64,000 nucleotides of DNA from Acanthosepion esculentum (GCA_964036315.1 OZ038498.1:7114778-7178777), one strand, 5' to 3'. Positions 21,533 through 32,174 are shown, numbered from the stretch's first letter. Notes: generated by a model from the letters alone, not told the origin. Program-made: numbers and translations.

Positions 21533-22170
21533 ATTTTTCATCATTTCACCCCAAGCAAGGCGGAAATGTACTAGTACTCAGGGGTTTACAGAGAGTGAAA
21601 GTGAAAGTGAAAGTGAAAGAGTAGACTGAAAATAGAGAGAATTGAGGAAATGACAAAAGATGAACGGGATTCAAGAATACAAAAGATTGCGGTTGATGTT
21701 GAATTTAAAGTTTTGAAGTTTTCAGTTACCAATGAAGCAAGTAAATGGAAGGTAGTTCCACAGGTTGGAAGTGCAAGAAAAATAAACTGCTGGAGTAGAA
21801 GTGGCGTTTGCATTTAGCTATTTCAACAGTAAAAGAGTGGAACATAGATACCAATTTAATAGCATGTTTAAATTCATATAGTCGGTGCACCAGTGAAAAA
21901 AAACTTGTCAGAGCAGTTGCCATGAAAATATGTTTTTAGAAAAGACAGAGGAAAGCCAGGTCACGTCGTTGAGAAAGTGCCTTAAACCGGGATACCAGGA
22001 CAGGACCAATAACACTGCATATCATTCTTTGGATTTTGTCAAGAATTTCAAGATGTACTGCAGGAGCACCAGACCAGATATGGCAAAGATTTTGAAATAA
22101 ATTTGAAATATATAATTGGAATACAACCATATTCTTCCAATATAATGTTTGGCTCAATACTTCAACTACC
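21533..22170 (-). pseudogene. Jockey/CR1-like LINE, C-terminal end (minus)
   Basis: Reading the minus strand from 22157: CHIWSGAPAVHLEILDKIQR, ICSVIGPVLVSR, SQRRDLAFLCLF, then in shifted frames LYEFKHAIKLVSMFHSFTVE and AKCKRHFYSSS. The 3' UTR ends near CACCCCAAGCAAGGC (21549-21563), as in the plus copies. A (GAAAGT)n run at 21594-21620 lies in the copy. It is opposite in strand to the copy at 20722, so the pair could form a long hairpin. Confidence 0.8.
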
Positions 22171-22222
22171 GTCCGGCCATTACTCCTTCTATGTTTATTG
22201 AACAGGAGTAGAGGTTAATCTC

Positions 22223-22554
22223 TGTTGGAGTTTTTGGGAATCCTGGTATAATACTGAGCCAGCCAAAATGAGCTGACTCATTTTATAGTTCACCAATAGA
22301 AGGTTTAACCAATCAGAAGGCTCAAAATATTCGTGACGTGTATAAAGGCGGCCACGTTTTTCCCGAATATGTGCAGCCAGCCTTTGATATCGAAGACTGA
22401 AGAATTACGGAACAGCTGCAGTTGGTATTGACGATATAGTCAGATTTACTAGAGTGTCTGACTCGTGAGTGTCAATCTTTAACGTTGTTTCATTGAACAG
22501 ATTACGCACTGCGCTGTATTATATGTTCATAGACTATGGTGAACATGTTCAACA
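22223..22554 (+). mobile_element. Solo LTR with 5-bp target-site duplication
   Basis: 332 bp starting TGTTGGAG and ending TTCAACA, giving TGTTG...CAACA inverted ends. It is flanked on both sides by ATCTC (22218-22222 and 22555-22559), a perfect 5-bp target duplication as made by LTR-retrotransposon integrases. Inside are two CCAAT boxes (near 22282 and 22300), a GTGACGTG element and a TATAAAGG at 22341, i.e. an LTR promoter. No internal region or second LTR is present, so it is a solo LTR left by recombination. Distinct in sequence from the LTRs at 6304 and 42661. Confidence 0.85.
22341..22348 (+). promoter_or_regulatory. TATA box of the solo LTR
   Basis: TATAAAGG about 40-60 bp downstream of two CCAAT boxes and next to GTGACGTG (CRE-like). 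Spacing fits a U3 promoter. No downstream gene is visible. Confidence 0.55.
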
Positions 22555-22559
22555 ATCTC

Positions 22560-23940
22560 GTCCTTCCTCTTTAGGATATGCTTTATCGGTTCATTTTTCA
22601 ATGATTTAACTTATTGGTACTTTTCTGCTTGCTGCATCATTTGAAGAGAGCTCAAACTCTTTGGTGGCACTTAGCGAGTCTGCTCTTGTCAATAGTTGCA
22701 TAATATCGGGCTATTTTCAGTGCGATATCATGCATGAATAGGTGACCCAGCAAATATATCCAGTGCACAATCCCCAGACCGAATTATGCTTTAGCCTTAG
22801 TCAACTTTTGACCAGATTGTATTGTTTGAGACGAGGGACAGTGATAATTATTTTGGTCATTATTTCCAGAAAACATAATCTTTCCCTTTTGTATTCATAT
22901 ATTTTTTTATTTAGATATCTTGAAGTTTCTCCTATATATTTTTTGTGATAGCTATTACAGGAATGGTGCAAACACCTTCAGAATTTAACTTATTGTTTTG
23001 TTTAGTATTGAATAACTCTTTTATTGTTTTGTATGCAGTAGTAACAAATTTTATGTCGATTTTAGATAGATTCTTTTCGATTGTAGATGTGATAGATTTA
23101 GTAGGCTGGATAATATATTTTTTGATTCATTGAGTTTCTCAGGAGTGTTAGGGTCCCAGCTATGGGCAAATAGTTAAGCCCCAAACTGTGGCCAAAAAGC
23201 TATGAAATGTAAAAATAGGTTTTAATACCAGCAATACATTTTTGTACAAAAGAACTATTACCAGCAATACATTATTACCAGCAATATATTTTTGTAAATT
23301 TTTTTACCAGCAATTAAAATCTTGTCGGCATTAAAAAAAACCCATTGAGGCTAATATGCCGTAAAACAAAGCAAACCAAGCCAAACCAAACCAAACAAAA
23401 CAAAGTGTAGCGGGAATACCTTAAATAGACAATCAAGCCTTGCCTTACTATAACGGTTTCCTTTAGCCTAATTCGTAACCACATGTAATAAGAGTTGTTC
23501 CATGATCGACCCCCCCCCAAAAAAAAACAGGAATCCAGGTTGTATTCATTTTGGGAGACACACCTTTCTTTATTAGGACTTCCCTATTTAGTCCCCTTGG
23601 CGTTAAATATCGAAATATAATGATATTAATTTAAATATTATTAATATCAAATTGCTGTGGACCAAAACATTAGTAAGCTTGTTCTTTAGATTACACTTGA
23701 AGTGAGTTCAAACCCCCAGAGATGCCACACATGTTCAAATCTTCATGTATACAATGTGCTTACACGAATCAATCCATTAAAATAAAGAAAAAAAAAACAC
23801 CAATGTAAATACGTGGCTTTTGTGATATTGCAAATGATTTTTTTAAGGAAATAACCAATGATTATGTTATGGTCCAGGTTAGGACCAAGGAAGAACAATA
23901 CGAACACAATAATATAAAATAAAGAAGATATATTACACGG
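22560..23940. other. Unassigned DNA with small tandem words
   Basis: No gene. At 23229-23320 the word TTACCAGCAATACAT(TTTTGTA) repeats about four times, and 23370-23405 is an (AAACC)n-like run. Open frames at 22742-23133 are low-complexity and hydrophobic without a known domain. Confidence 0.5.
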
Positions 23941-24102
23941 AATAATAATAATAATAATAATACAAGATGTGGAAGGTGTTAGTATGACTGTAAGTCTGGT
24001 TTGGAGTGAACTTCTATCGGCTCGACTCGATTCGTCTCTCTCTCTCTCTTGAGATGAGTAGTATACATAGTGTTAGGAAGAGTTCATTCGGTAGTTATAG
24101 GT
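23941..24102. repeat. (AAT)n tract and short spacer
   Basis: AAT units at 23941-23963, then non-repetitive DNA with a (TC)n run at 24032-24049. Confidence 0.6.
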
Positions 24103-24360
24103 AAGGAGCCATATGCCAGATGAGGATCGATAACATTGCAGAGTTTGTTTAGATTTTGACAAGAATCTCGAGATATATAGAAGAGACACCGGAAGAATGG
24201 TTATTTTATAGATATTAATTTTATGTTTATGGAAAAAAGATGAAGAGTAAATTGTTTATAATTTGTGCCATCTTTTTCAATTAACATGAAATTAATATCT
24301 ATAAATCAACCATTCTTCCGTGCACTTCTGGTGTTCCTTCTGTATATCGAGCAGATTAAT
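24103..24360. mobile_element. Inverted pair of jockey/CR1-like LINE fragments
   Basis: Arms at about 24163-24225 and 24285-24357 are imperfect reverse complements. On the minus strand the left arm reads SGVSSIYLEILVKI, corresponding to the LINE segment SGASAIYLDILDKIERK at 37936. The right arm carries the same region on the plus strand. The pair makes a hairpin of about 65 bp with a 60-nt loop. Confidence 0.65.
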
Positions 24361-24593
24361 GCCTGGCAAGAGGGATCAAAAGATGAAATATTCTTCTTTT
24401 GACACCTCAAGCTAGGCATTCATCCACTATTTGCTTCTTTCCATTGATCCTAACCTGGCATTTCTGTCTACTACTGTTACTATGACTAGAAATTATTACT
24501 GTTATCATTATTTCTCTAGGTCTCTGGTTGGGACTCGAAAGGAAATGAGTAGACGACGGAAAGTAAACTAAGAAACAACAACAACAACAACAA
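24361..24593 (+). mobile_element. Spacer ending in a LINE 3'-tail variant
   Basis: 24515-24575 (GGTCTCTGGTTGGGACTCG, GGAAATGAGTAGAC) is a diverged form of the LINE 3' UTR end, ending in CAA and AAT repeats. A related tail occurs at 28230-28310. Confidence 0.6.
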
Positions 24594-24594
24594 C

Positions 24595-24646
<52 letters not shown>

Positions 24647-24935
24647 TGTGGCACATGGGAATATCAACGATCCCTGTTGTAGTTGGAGCCCTCGGAATGG
24701 TTGGAAAAGATTCCAGTAGACTAATGAAAGTGATTCCTGGACGCCCGTGCCTTAAAGAAATACTAAAATTGTTCTCACGAGTACAGCCCACACCTTCCGA
24801 AGGGCTTTATCTATGTAAAATATGTGTGTTTTTAATTGGTCAGTGGAAAGTGTCATGATGCCATTTCTGGCCTTCGGTCTCTGGTTGGGACCCGGAAAGA
24901 AATGTGTACATACCAGAAATCAAAGGAAATAAAAA
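24594..24935 (+). pseudogene. LINE with restriction-like endonuclease, 3' end (plus)
   Basis: After (AAT)n at 24594-24645, a 70-codon frame reads MWHMGISTIPVVVGALGMVGK, SSRLMKVIPGRPCLKEILK and ends FLIGQWKVS. This is the very C-terminus of the LINE protein running into the 3' UTR (GTCATGATGCCATTTCTGG, GGGACCCGGAAAGAAATGTG, AGAAATCAAAGGAAATA). It is the cleanest copy of the 3' UTR in the window and shows the order: stop, UTR, AAATA-rich tail. Confidence 0.8.
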
Positions 24936-25065
24936 AAAGTAATAATATAAAATTATATAATGAAAAGACCTGCAAGAATGTGGCATATAAACACAACCAC
25001 GATTCCAGTAATTATAGGAGCACTGGTGATGACTAAAAACAATACTACTACTACTACTACTACTT

Positions 25066-25102
<37 letters not shown>

Positions 25103-25127
25103 CCGTGTTTTTTTTTTCCTCTATCTT
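24936..25127. repeat. (ACT)n and (AAT)n microsatellites
   Basis: ACT units then AAT units at about 25040-25100. Preceding DNA (24976-25030) reads MWHINTTTIPVIIGALVMT in the plus direction, another sliver of the LINE C-terminus. Confidence 0.65.
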
Positions 25128-25356
25128 TTCTATAAATATTTTTATGGCAATTGTTCTGACGAGCTTTCCTTCATGGTGCCTTGACTGCATGAATTAAAGC
25201 AAACTACTAGATTGGCAGTTAGGTCTCAGTGTTTTACTACTGAACTAGCTAGATGTAACCGTAAGTTCTATTCTAATAGTTTCTTTTCTCGTCCGTGGAA
25301 ATATCTTCCATTTTCCAGCTTCCCAGCCGCCTAAAGGATTCAAAAAATTTAAATGC
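25128..25356 (+). pseudogene. Jockey/CR1-like LINE tail running into (TCTA)n
   Basis: Broken frames give [27 protein letters not shown] and [13 protein letters not shown] sequence, matching KYFHGNCSDELL, RLWNSLP and FKCNVSRHL in the other copies. The TCTA tract begins exactly where the FKCN(V/L) codons pass into AATCTATC. This suggests the coding words AATCTATCTATC became the seed of the microsatellite. Confidence 0.7.
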
Positions 25357-25357
25357 A

Positions 25358-25420
<63 letters not shown>

Positions 25421-25451
25421 CTTCCTGTTTTACTATATATCTCTCTCTCTA

Positions 25452-25502
<51 letters not shown>

Positions 25503-25515
25503 ACTTCCTGCTTTA

Positions 25516-25572
<57 letters not shown>

Positions 25573-25620
25573 CCCCTGCTTTACTATCTCTCTCTCTCTT
25601 TCTATCTCTCTCTCTCTCTT

Positions 25621-25675
<55 letters not shown>
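25353..25675. repeat. (TCTA)n tracts with short interruptions
   Basis: Four TCTA blocks (25353-25420, 25448-25501, 25514-25571, 25620-25674) separated by CCTTCCTGTTTTACTA-like spacers that are themselves repeated. The Ser-Ile-Tyr-Leu frames over it are artefacts. Confidence 0.95.
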
Positions 25676-25676
<1 letters not shown>

Positions 25677-26790
25677 CAGGGGTTGGACAAAATAATTGAA
25701 ACAGGTGCAAATTCCACTCCTATATTTCAAAGACCTATTATATTAAGAACTTTAAAGCTTCGTAATTGCAGGTTATATCTATTATAAATATGTTTATTTA
25801 TCTAATTTACTGTCTTTGTTTTATTTATTTTTAGAATGTAGTAAAATTTAAGCTAAATGCGTGACCTCTCCGAGTTCGAAAAAGAGCAAATTGTTGGAGC
25901 TAGCATGGCAGGAATCTTGATCACTAAAGAGCTACCATATCAAGAACTATGACGCAATTCGAGAAACAGGGAAAAACATCTAGCAACCGTAGCAATTTGG
26001 GCCGGACTTGCAAACTTACTGACATGGACCAACGTGCATTGAAACGCAATGTGGCAAAAAATCATCGGACAAATGCGGCCAAAGTCTCTGCTGAGTTGAA
26101 TAACCATCTGAATAGTTCAGTTTCTACTAAAACTGTTCGTCGTGAGCTCCATAAGGCTGGATATCGTGGAAGAGACGCCATGAGGAAACCTCTTCTCCCC
26201 ACTCGCAACATTCAGAAGACGTTGAAGTGGTGCAGAGATCACAATGCCGGGTCTGCAGACCAATGGAAGCCAGTCATATTCTCAAACAAGTCCAGTTTTT
26301 CTCTTTTCCCAACTTCAGGGCGAGATTATGTGTGGAGGCAGCCCAAAGAAGCTTACAACCCTGACTGCCTTCTTCCAACAGTAAAACATGGTGGTGGATC
26401 AGTGATAGTTTGGGCCGCCATATCATAGAAATATCTCAGTCCAATAGTTGCCCTGCATGGTAGAATCAACAGCAAATATTACCTGAACATTTTGGGAGAT
26501 CATGTTCATCCAATGGCCCAGACTTTATTCCCTGATGGTGACTGCATCTTCCAAGACGATAATGCTCCAATACATACCACTTGAGTGCTTAAGAATTGGT
26601 ATGAAGAGCATGAAAGTGAGCTAGAACACATGGAGTGGCCTCCCCAATCTCCAGATATGTTAATATAGCAGGTGTTAATGGAAGAATGGCTGAAAATTCC
26701 TCTGGATGAAGTCAGGAAGCTGTATGATTCCATTCCTACGTATTAAAGCTGTATGTGAGGCTAAAGGAGGGCCAACTCCATATTAAATAA
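25676..26790 (+). pseudogene. Decayed Tc1/mariner-type transposon with transposase
   Basis: The 5' end CAGGGGTTGGACAAAATAA (25676) looks like a Tc1 terminal repeat; no matching 3' repeat is seen. The transposase begins MRDLSEFEKEQIVGASMAG (25858), shifts frame, then is open at 25949-26428 (159 codons) through SVSTKTVRRELHKAGYRGR and the GRDYVWR motif, and continues past a stop. Catalytic triad: the first Asp is Asn (VIFSNKSSF, residue 113), the second is present (IFQDDNAPIHT near 26550), and the third region reads EWPPQSPD then a stop, so the Glu is lost. Clearly inactive. It sits between two TCTA arrays. Confidence 0.9.
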
Positions 26791-26831
26791 ATTTTCTTTG
26801 AATTTAACAATTAAATCTATCCTCTTTGCTT

Positions 26832-26902
<71 letters not shown>

Positions 26903-26912
26903 CTCCCTGCTT

Positions 26913-26979
<67 letters not shown>

Positions 26980-26989
26980 CTCCTTGCTT

Positions 26990-27064
<75 letters not shown>

Positions 27065-27093
27065 CTCCCTGATCTATCTATCTATCCTCCCTG

Positions 27094-27178
<85 letters not shown>

Positions 27179-27179
27179 A
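26791..27179. repeat. (TCTA)n tracts
   Basis: Four long TCTA blocks from 26832 to 27179, separated by CCTCCCTGCTTTATTA or CCTCCCTGA spacers. Same composition as the block at 25353-25675 on the other side of the Tc1 element. Confidence 0.95.
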
Positions 27180-27600
27180 TTCCTCCTCTTCTTTTTGCCA
27201 AAAAAACAAACAAACAAAAAAACAAAACAAAATAGAAACAAGAAAAGCATGTAACAAAACAAAAAAAGCAGTTGCTTTTTTGGTTCTGTTGTCTTGTGAT
27301 TAGTACTCAGGCTGAAGTAATATTCAAAGGTCGTCTTTAGCAAAGATAAGAGAAACACGTCCCCTTCACACATTAAAATCCATGTCCTATTAAAGTCTAC
27401 ATTACACGCGTGCTATATTTCTCTGTTTTCCATCCATGTCTTTAATTATCTTTCTGACTGTCTTTCGATTTTATATCTTTATAATCATAAAGATTGTTCA
27501 TAGGTAAATCCAAATGTTGCTTGTTGATGCAGTTAACTGTTTCAGAAGAAAATTGTAGATTCCATCAAGAACAAATAAAAGGATACAACTCTAAAAGAGA
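27180..27600. other. Unassigned DNA
   Basis: A-rich start (AAACAAAC runs), then sequence without recognised features. Confidence 0.5.
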
Positions 27601-28065
27601 CAGAAGATTATGTTAGCAATGATGAAGAAATACTAATGGCATCAAATAATCATTCGTGATGGCTATGAGAATGTGGATGTTACATTTGCGATAAAGTAAA
27701 ACAAATCCTCTTACGAAGAAATACAATAGATCAATTACATATAGAATGTGAAAAGTTATTGTACAGAATTATTTCGTAATTGTAGAAGAATGAATTACAG
27801 GGAGGATTAAATGCTAAACCAGTCGATCTGATAGCAAAGAACAATTGCCAAAGACTTAAGATCAATAAAAATGGGACAGAAAAAGAATAAAAAAGACTAC
27901 AAAGAATTCATTGTTCCGGTAAATCACAGAGTAAAATTTAAAGAAAATGAAAAAAGACGAGTATGCAGACCCTAGAAAGGCAAAGAATAAAGTCCTCAAC
28001 ATTTTAGAGAAAAGACAGAAAACGAAAGTAATGAAAGTAATTAAAAATAACGAGAAGAAAGTTAT

Positions 28066-28066
<1 letters not shown>
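27601..28066 (+). pseudogene. Second LINE family with restriction-like endonuclease, fragment
   Basis: Around 27897-27965 a plus frame reads YKEFIVPVNHRVKFKENEKR. It resembles the segment just after the endonuclease Asp in a related LINE family (see 32371-33460). Frames are broken and the rest is A-rich. Confidence 0.45.
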
Positions 28067-28106
<40 letters not shown>

Positions 28107-28298
28107 TTCTGCAATAACTTTTGTTTATTAATGCTGTGACGACTACTACTACTACTACTACTCCTATGACGATGAGTAGTCAGACTAGTAATTATTATTG
28201 GTATCATTATTTTTACAGTGATTGTTTTTTGTTATTTCTATAGGTTTTTCTATTTCTCAAGGAAATGAGTAGACAACAGAAATCAAAGTAAGAAATAA
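28067..28298. repeat. (AAT)n and (ACT)n tracts with LINE-tail remnant
   Basis: AAT at 28067-28105 and ACT at 28142-28162. Then 28240-28298 holds GGAAATGAGTAGACAACAG, the same tail variant as at 24535, ending in AAT units. Confidence 0.65.
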
Positions 28299-28742
28299 TA
28301 ATAATAATAATCGTCGGCATCCGTCCGTCTCGAGAGAGGATGGAGTAGCGCAGTGCGGGATATATGGAGAACTAGGGCTGCCTAGACGTCTAGTTCCACC
28401 TCTCGGTCTTGCTAGCAGAGTCCAAATGGAGAGGAGAAACCAATACAGTTTGGTACCAACGCGGCTGCAGGGGTTGCCAGAAGGTAGCACAAAGTGCCGT
28501 CCATTCGCCTTCGGGGCTCTAATCCGGGTTAAAATTCAGAGTTATCCTTCTCCTAGACCAGTTGCCATCCAAGGCTATAGAACCCAGTCTGTCCTGCTAT
28601 TTACCCATAGCCGGAGGGAGAAGAGGATTCACACCTTTCCCAAGGGTGGAATGTAAGTGAATGTAATGGATTCGACTGGAATTCGAACTCGGCTCTCCGA
28701 TTCCTCAATCCGAGCCGATATCCATTACACTACCGTGCCTCC
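28299..28742 (-). mobile_element. Full-length tRNA-headed SINE (about 440 bp)
   Basis: On the minus strand, from 28742: a tRNA-like head with GTAGTGTAATGGATATCGGC (box-A-like) and GAGTTCGAATTCC (box B). A body follows with ACTGGGTTCTATAGCCTTGG and GGCAACTGGTCTAGGAGAAG, then a GC-richer core (GCTAGCAAGACCGAGAGGTGG, split by one site), ending GGACGGATGCCGACG and an (ATT)n tail at 28299-28313. Partial copies lie at 880-1147 and 59421-59720. The core may be one of the SINE superfamily domains conserved in cephalopods, but I cannot verify which. Confidence 0.8.
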
Positions 28743-28749
28743 TCCTCCT

Positions 28750-28836
<87 letters not shown>

Positions 28837-28838
28837 TA
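28743..28838. repeat. (CTC)n(CTA)n(AAT)n compound microsatellite
   Basis: CTC, then about 17 CTA, then AAT units. The AAT end abuts the next LINE copy. Confidence 0.95.
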
Positions 28839-29407
28839 CTAAAATACTGTGTTAGCCCAAAATGCAGATTCTGTGATAAATATCTAGAAAGAATTGATCA
28901 TCTTGTATCAGGTTGAACGATATTGGCACCCACTGAATATAAAACCCGGAATGACAGATTGGGCCAATATCTGCACTGGAAAATATGCAACTTCTACGGG
29001 AAGGAAACTGAAAGAAACTGGTACGAACACCACCCAGACCCGCTTACGGAGATAGGACCTGTTATAATTCTATGGGACGACACAATACACACTGACAGAA
29101 CAATCAAAGCCAACCGCCCAGACATTGTTATTAAAGACCATAAACAAAAAAAAATGTCTCCTTATTGATATGGTAGTCCCTGCAGACTGCAATGTATCTT
29201 TGAAGATATTCGAAAAGCTGTCAAAATACAAGGACCTTGAAATAGAAATCTCAAAAATGTGGCACATGGGAACATCAACAATCCCTGTTGTAGTTGGAGC
29301 CCTAGGATTGGTTGGAAAAGATTCCAGTAGACTAATTGAAGGGATTCCTGGAAGCTCATGCCTCAAAGAAATACAAAAGAATTATTCTCACAAGTACAGC
29401 CCAAATA
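28839..29407 (+). pseudogene. LINE with restriction-like endonuclease, C-terminal domain (best copy)
   Basis: In order: a finger reading PKCRFCDKYLERIDHLVSG, whose fourth ligand codon is a TGA stop (28916-28918); LAPTEYKTRNDRLGQYLHWK; KANRPDIVIKDH with the catalytic PD at 29118-29123; a +1 shift in an A-run at 29144-29152; LLIDMVVPADCNV with the second catalytic Asp at 29167; then KYKDLEIEISKMWHMGTST and VVVGALGLVGKDSSRLIE. The PD-x14-D spacing and CCHC finger define the restriction-like endonuclease that nicks target DNA in R2/R4-like LINEs. The last residues and 3' UTR are cut off by the next copy. Confidence 0.85.
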
Positions 29408-30062
29408 CATGTCTGTCCACCACAAGAGGTTCATAAAGGTTGCAGTGATCAAGTACTGATGAATAAAATGATTCTGGAAAAGTGCAGGAAAAAATGGTTG
29501 AAATCTCAGTACAGCCTGAATAGATTACCGTAAAGCCCTTGATAGTGTTCCACACTCTTTGATCCTTAAGGCTTTAGAAATGTACAAAGTCTTCTTGATG
29601 ATAGTAAATTTCTTTTAATATATCATGAAACTGTGGAAAACCAGATTATACCTAAATCACATCAAATGCAATGCTACCATTTTGCTTTGAATATGTGAGA
29701 AGGAATCTTTCAAGGTGACTCGCCGTCACCCCTTCTGTTCTGCCTGTCCCCAGTCTTTCTTTCGTATGAACTAAACAGTAATAACTATGGACACGAAATA
29801 AAGGAAATCATATATTCTACATGGATGATATCAAAATATTTGCCAAAGACGACAATGAGTTTCAGTGATGACAACAATATGGATTTCGGATTAGATAAAT
29901 GTGCAAAAGTACACCCAAGAAAGGAATAATTAAGAGAAACACAAGCAATAGATCGAGATTTTGTCACAAAGATTACGGAACTAGTTCAAGATGAAGCTTA
30001 TAAAGGCCAAGGAATTAACGAAAGAAATAGAATACAGTATACTCAAATGAAGGAAAAAGTAA
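29408..30062 (+). pseudogene. LINE reverse transcriptase domain, 5' half of an interrupted copy
   Basis: Broken frames read KGCSDQVLMNKMILEKC, then KALDSVPHSLILKALEMYK (RT motif A region), GIFQGDSPSPLLFC (29702, motif B) and FYMDDIKIFAKDD with the catalytic YMDD at 29818-29829 (motif C). It goes on through QMKEKVRKI to 30062. There the text switches to another LINE and resumes at about 30690 with the next residues of the same protein (LVLNTKLISQNRISA). This is the N-terminal half of one LINE copy split by an insertion. Confidence 0.85.
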
Positions 30063-30689
30063 GAAAAATACTACATGTTCCGGAGCCCCTTCTGTTTGAC
30101 ACGGGGTTCTTGATAAGAGCCAGGAACGGGTATGCAACATAATTGGCCCTGATCTGTCATCTCGTCTGCAGTCGCTCTCCCACAGACGCGCCGTCGCCTC
30201 GCTCTGTCTTTTTTACAAATACTTTCACGGTAATTGCTAGATGAGCTGCTTTCGCTGGTTCCCAGGCTTCATGAATTCAAGCGTCCTACGAGGCTGGCAT
30301 CCCGCTCCCACCCTTTCACTGTTGAAATTGTTAAATGTAGACGTCTTTTCTACTCCAATAGCTTCATATCTCGCACCTCTCGCCTGTGGAACTCCCTTCC
30401 TTATTCCCGTTTCCCTGACAACTATAATCTCCAACTATTCAAATGTAACGTCAGTCGACATCTCCAGTTGCCTTGATCTATCCACTATCCTTCTCCTCAT
30501 CCTTTCCTCTTTCACTCCTATCTGATCTCGCTCCAAATCTTCTGTAACCCCTTGCCTTGATTTATCCACTATCTTTCTCCACATCATTTCCTCTAACTCT
30601 CCTATGTGCTCTCGCTGCAAATCTTCTGTAACCCCTTGCGTGCTAGTGGCTTCCAGTCTTGCTTGGGGTGAAAAGCTTTAAAAAAATGT
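30063..30689 (+). pseudogene. Jockey/CR1-like LINE tail inserted into the other LINE
   Basis: Starts at SGAPSV codons and reads the conserved tail: IGPDLSSRLQSLSHRRAVA, then an 80-codon frame LLSLVPRLHEFKRPTRLASR, FTVEIVKCRRLFYSNSF, RTSRLWNSLPY, KCNVSRHLQLP. A 3' UTR follows with two copies of a TGATCTATCCACTATCCTTC-type segment, ending CTTGGGGTGAAAAGCTTTAAAAAAA. ATGT occurs at both edges (near 30073 and 30687), a possible short target duplication. The copy is 5'-truncated. Confidence 0.85.
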
Positions 30690-31848
30690 GTCTGTGTCTG
30701 GTGTTAAATACCAAATTGATTTCACAAAACAGAATATCAGCATAAGCGATAAACACTTTGGCTATTGATATGGGGCAATACACTTTCAATATCCTTAATT
30801 GGACCATAGCTGACACTAAGCGAATGGATGTCAAAACGAGAACGTTTCTCATTTGCCCAGATCCGAAGGAGGCAAAGGATTAGTTCAACTAGAACTGTCA
30901 CACAAAACTACAACAATTGGCCTTCAAAGATGCCTAGAAAATACAGAAGACTGGACGATGATCTGTGTCAAAGAACTTGAAAGATGTAAAGAACTTTATT
31001 CAGTAATAAAGAGCAGCCAACAACGTGAACAAGCGCAAGTCAACCATAATACAACTACTCCAACGGCAAATAACCTAAAAGAGTAAATGCCAATGAAATC
31101 TACTAAAGGCAGAAACGATGGCATGATAAGCCTCTTCAAGGCCAATTCTCTGATTGTTCCAAACAAGCTGATGTAGACAAAACCCCAACCCATCAGTAGT
31201 TACGTAGTGCGGGGTTAAAAGCTGAAACTGAAGATTTAATTTTTGCTGCAAACGACCAATGTTTGCTAACTAGAAATTACTAAGACTAAAAGTATTGTGT
31301 TACCAGGAAATGAAGATTCTGTGATATCCAAAAACAATTTACCATACTGTATCAGATTGCACCGTGTTAGCACTCTCTGAATATAAAACTCGGCATGATA
31401 GAGTAGGCCAATATTTAAACGAGAAAATATGCAACTTTTACGGGAAGGAAACTGCAAGAAGCTGGTATGAACTTCACCTAGGCCCGGTTACAGAGATAGG
31501 ACCCAAAACAATTTTATGAGACTTTACAATGCACACAGAACAATCAAAGCTAATCACCCAGACATCGCGATCAAAGACCACAAATAACAGAATTTGCTAT
31601 CTTATTGACATGGAAGTCCCTGCAGATAGTAATGTATTTTTTAAGATCTTCAGAATACAAGGATATTGAAATGCAAATATAAAAAAATGTGGCACATAAG
31701 GACATCAATAATTCCAGTTGTAGTTGGAGCACTCGGATTGATTGGAAAAGGTTGCGAAAGACTCATTGAAGGGATTCCTGGTAGCCCATGCCTTAAAGAA
31801 ATTGTACTCACAAATACAACTCACACATTACGAAAAGCTTTATATATG
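30690..31848 (+). pseudogene. LINE thumb and endonuclease domains, 3' half of the interrupted copy
   Basis: Resumes the protein cut at 30062: LVLNTKLISQNRIS, INTLAIDMGQYTFNILNWT, ADTKRMDVKTRTFLI, SEGGKGLVQLELSHKTTTIG, RCLENTEDWTM. After frameshifts come the finger and endonuclease region (31300-31650) and [20 protein letters not shown] (31689), ending TLRKALYM just before the TA tract. Together with 29408-30062 it represents most of one LINE from mid-RT to C-terminus. Confidence 0.85.
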
Positions 31849-31917
<69 letters not shown>

Positions 31918-31961
31918 GAAATATAGTTTTAACGTGTGCTATATTTATGGGATAAAGTGCT

Positions 31962-32039
<78 letters not shown>

Positions 32040-32128
32040 AAAAGCACTAGGCAAGACTGAAGTCAGGCCAATGATTGGATATTTTTTAAATGTGCTCAAT
32101 AAGTGCGATGCGCGTGAAATTTTCCTAA

Positions 32129-32174
<46 letters not shown>
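31849..32174. repeat. Three (TA)n tracts with spacers
   Basis: TA at 31849-31914, 31963-32035 and 32131-32172. The first spacer (31915-31962, GAAGAAATATAG...GGATAAAGTGCTC) recurs at 8151-8200. Confidence 0.95.

Noticed and set aside
22341..22348. Host gene promoter (CCAAT boxes plus TATA)
   Set aside because: The boxes lie inside a solo LTR with its own target duplication and no gene follows.
25295..27179. Ser-Ile-Tyr-Leu repeat proteins over TCTA arrays (also 49757-50182)
   Set aside because: TCTA/GATA arrays are open in several frames by composition.
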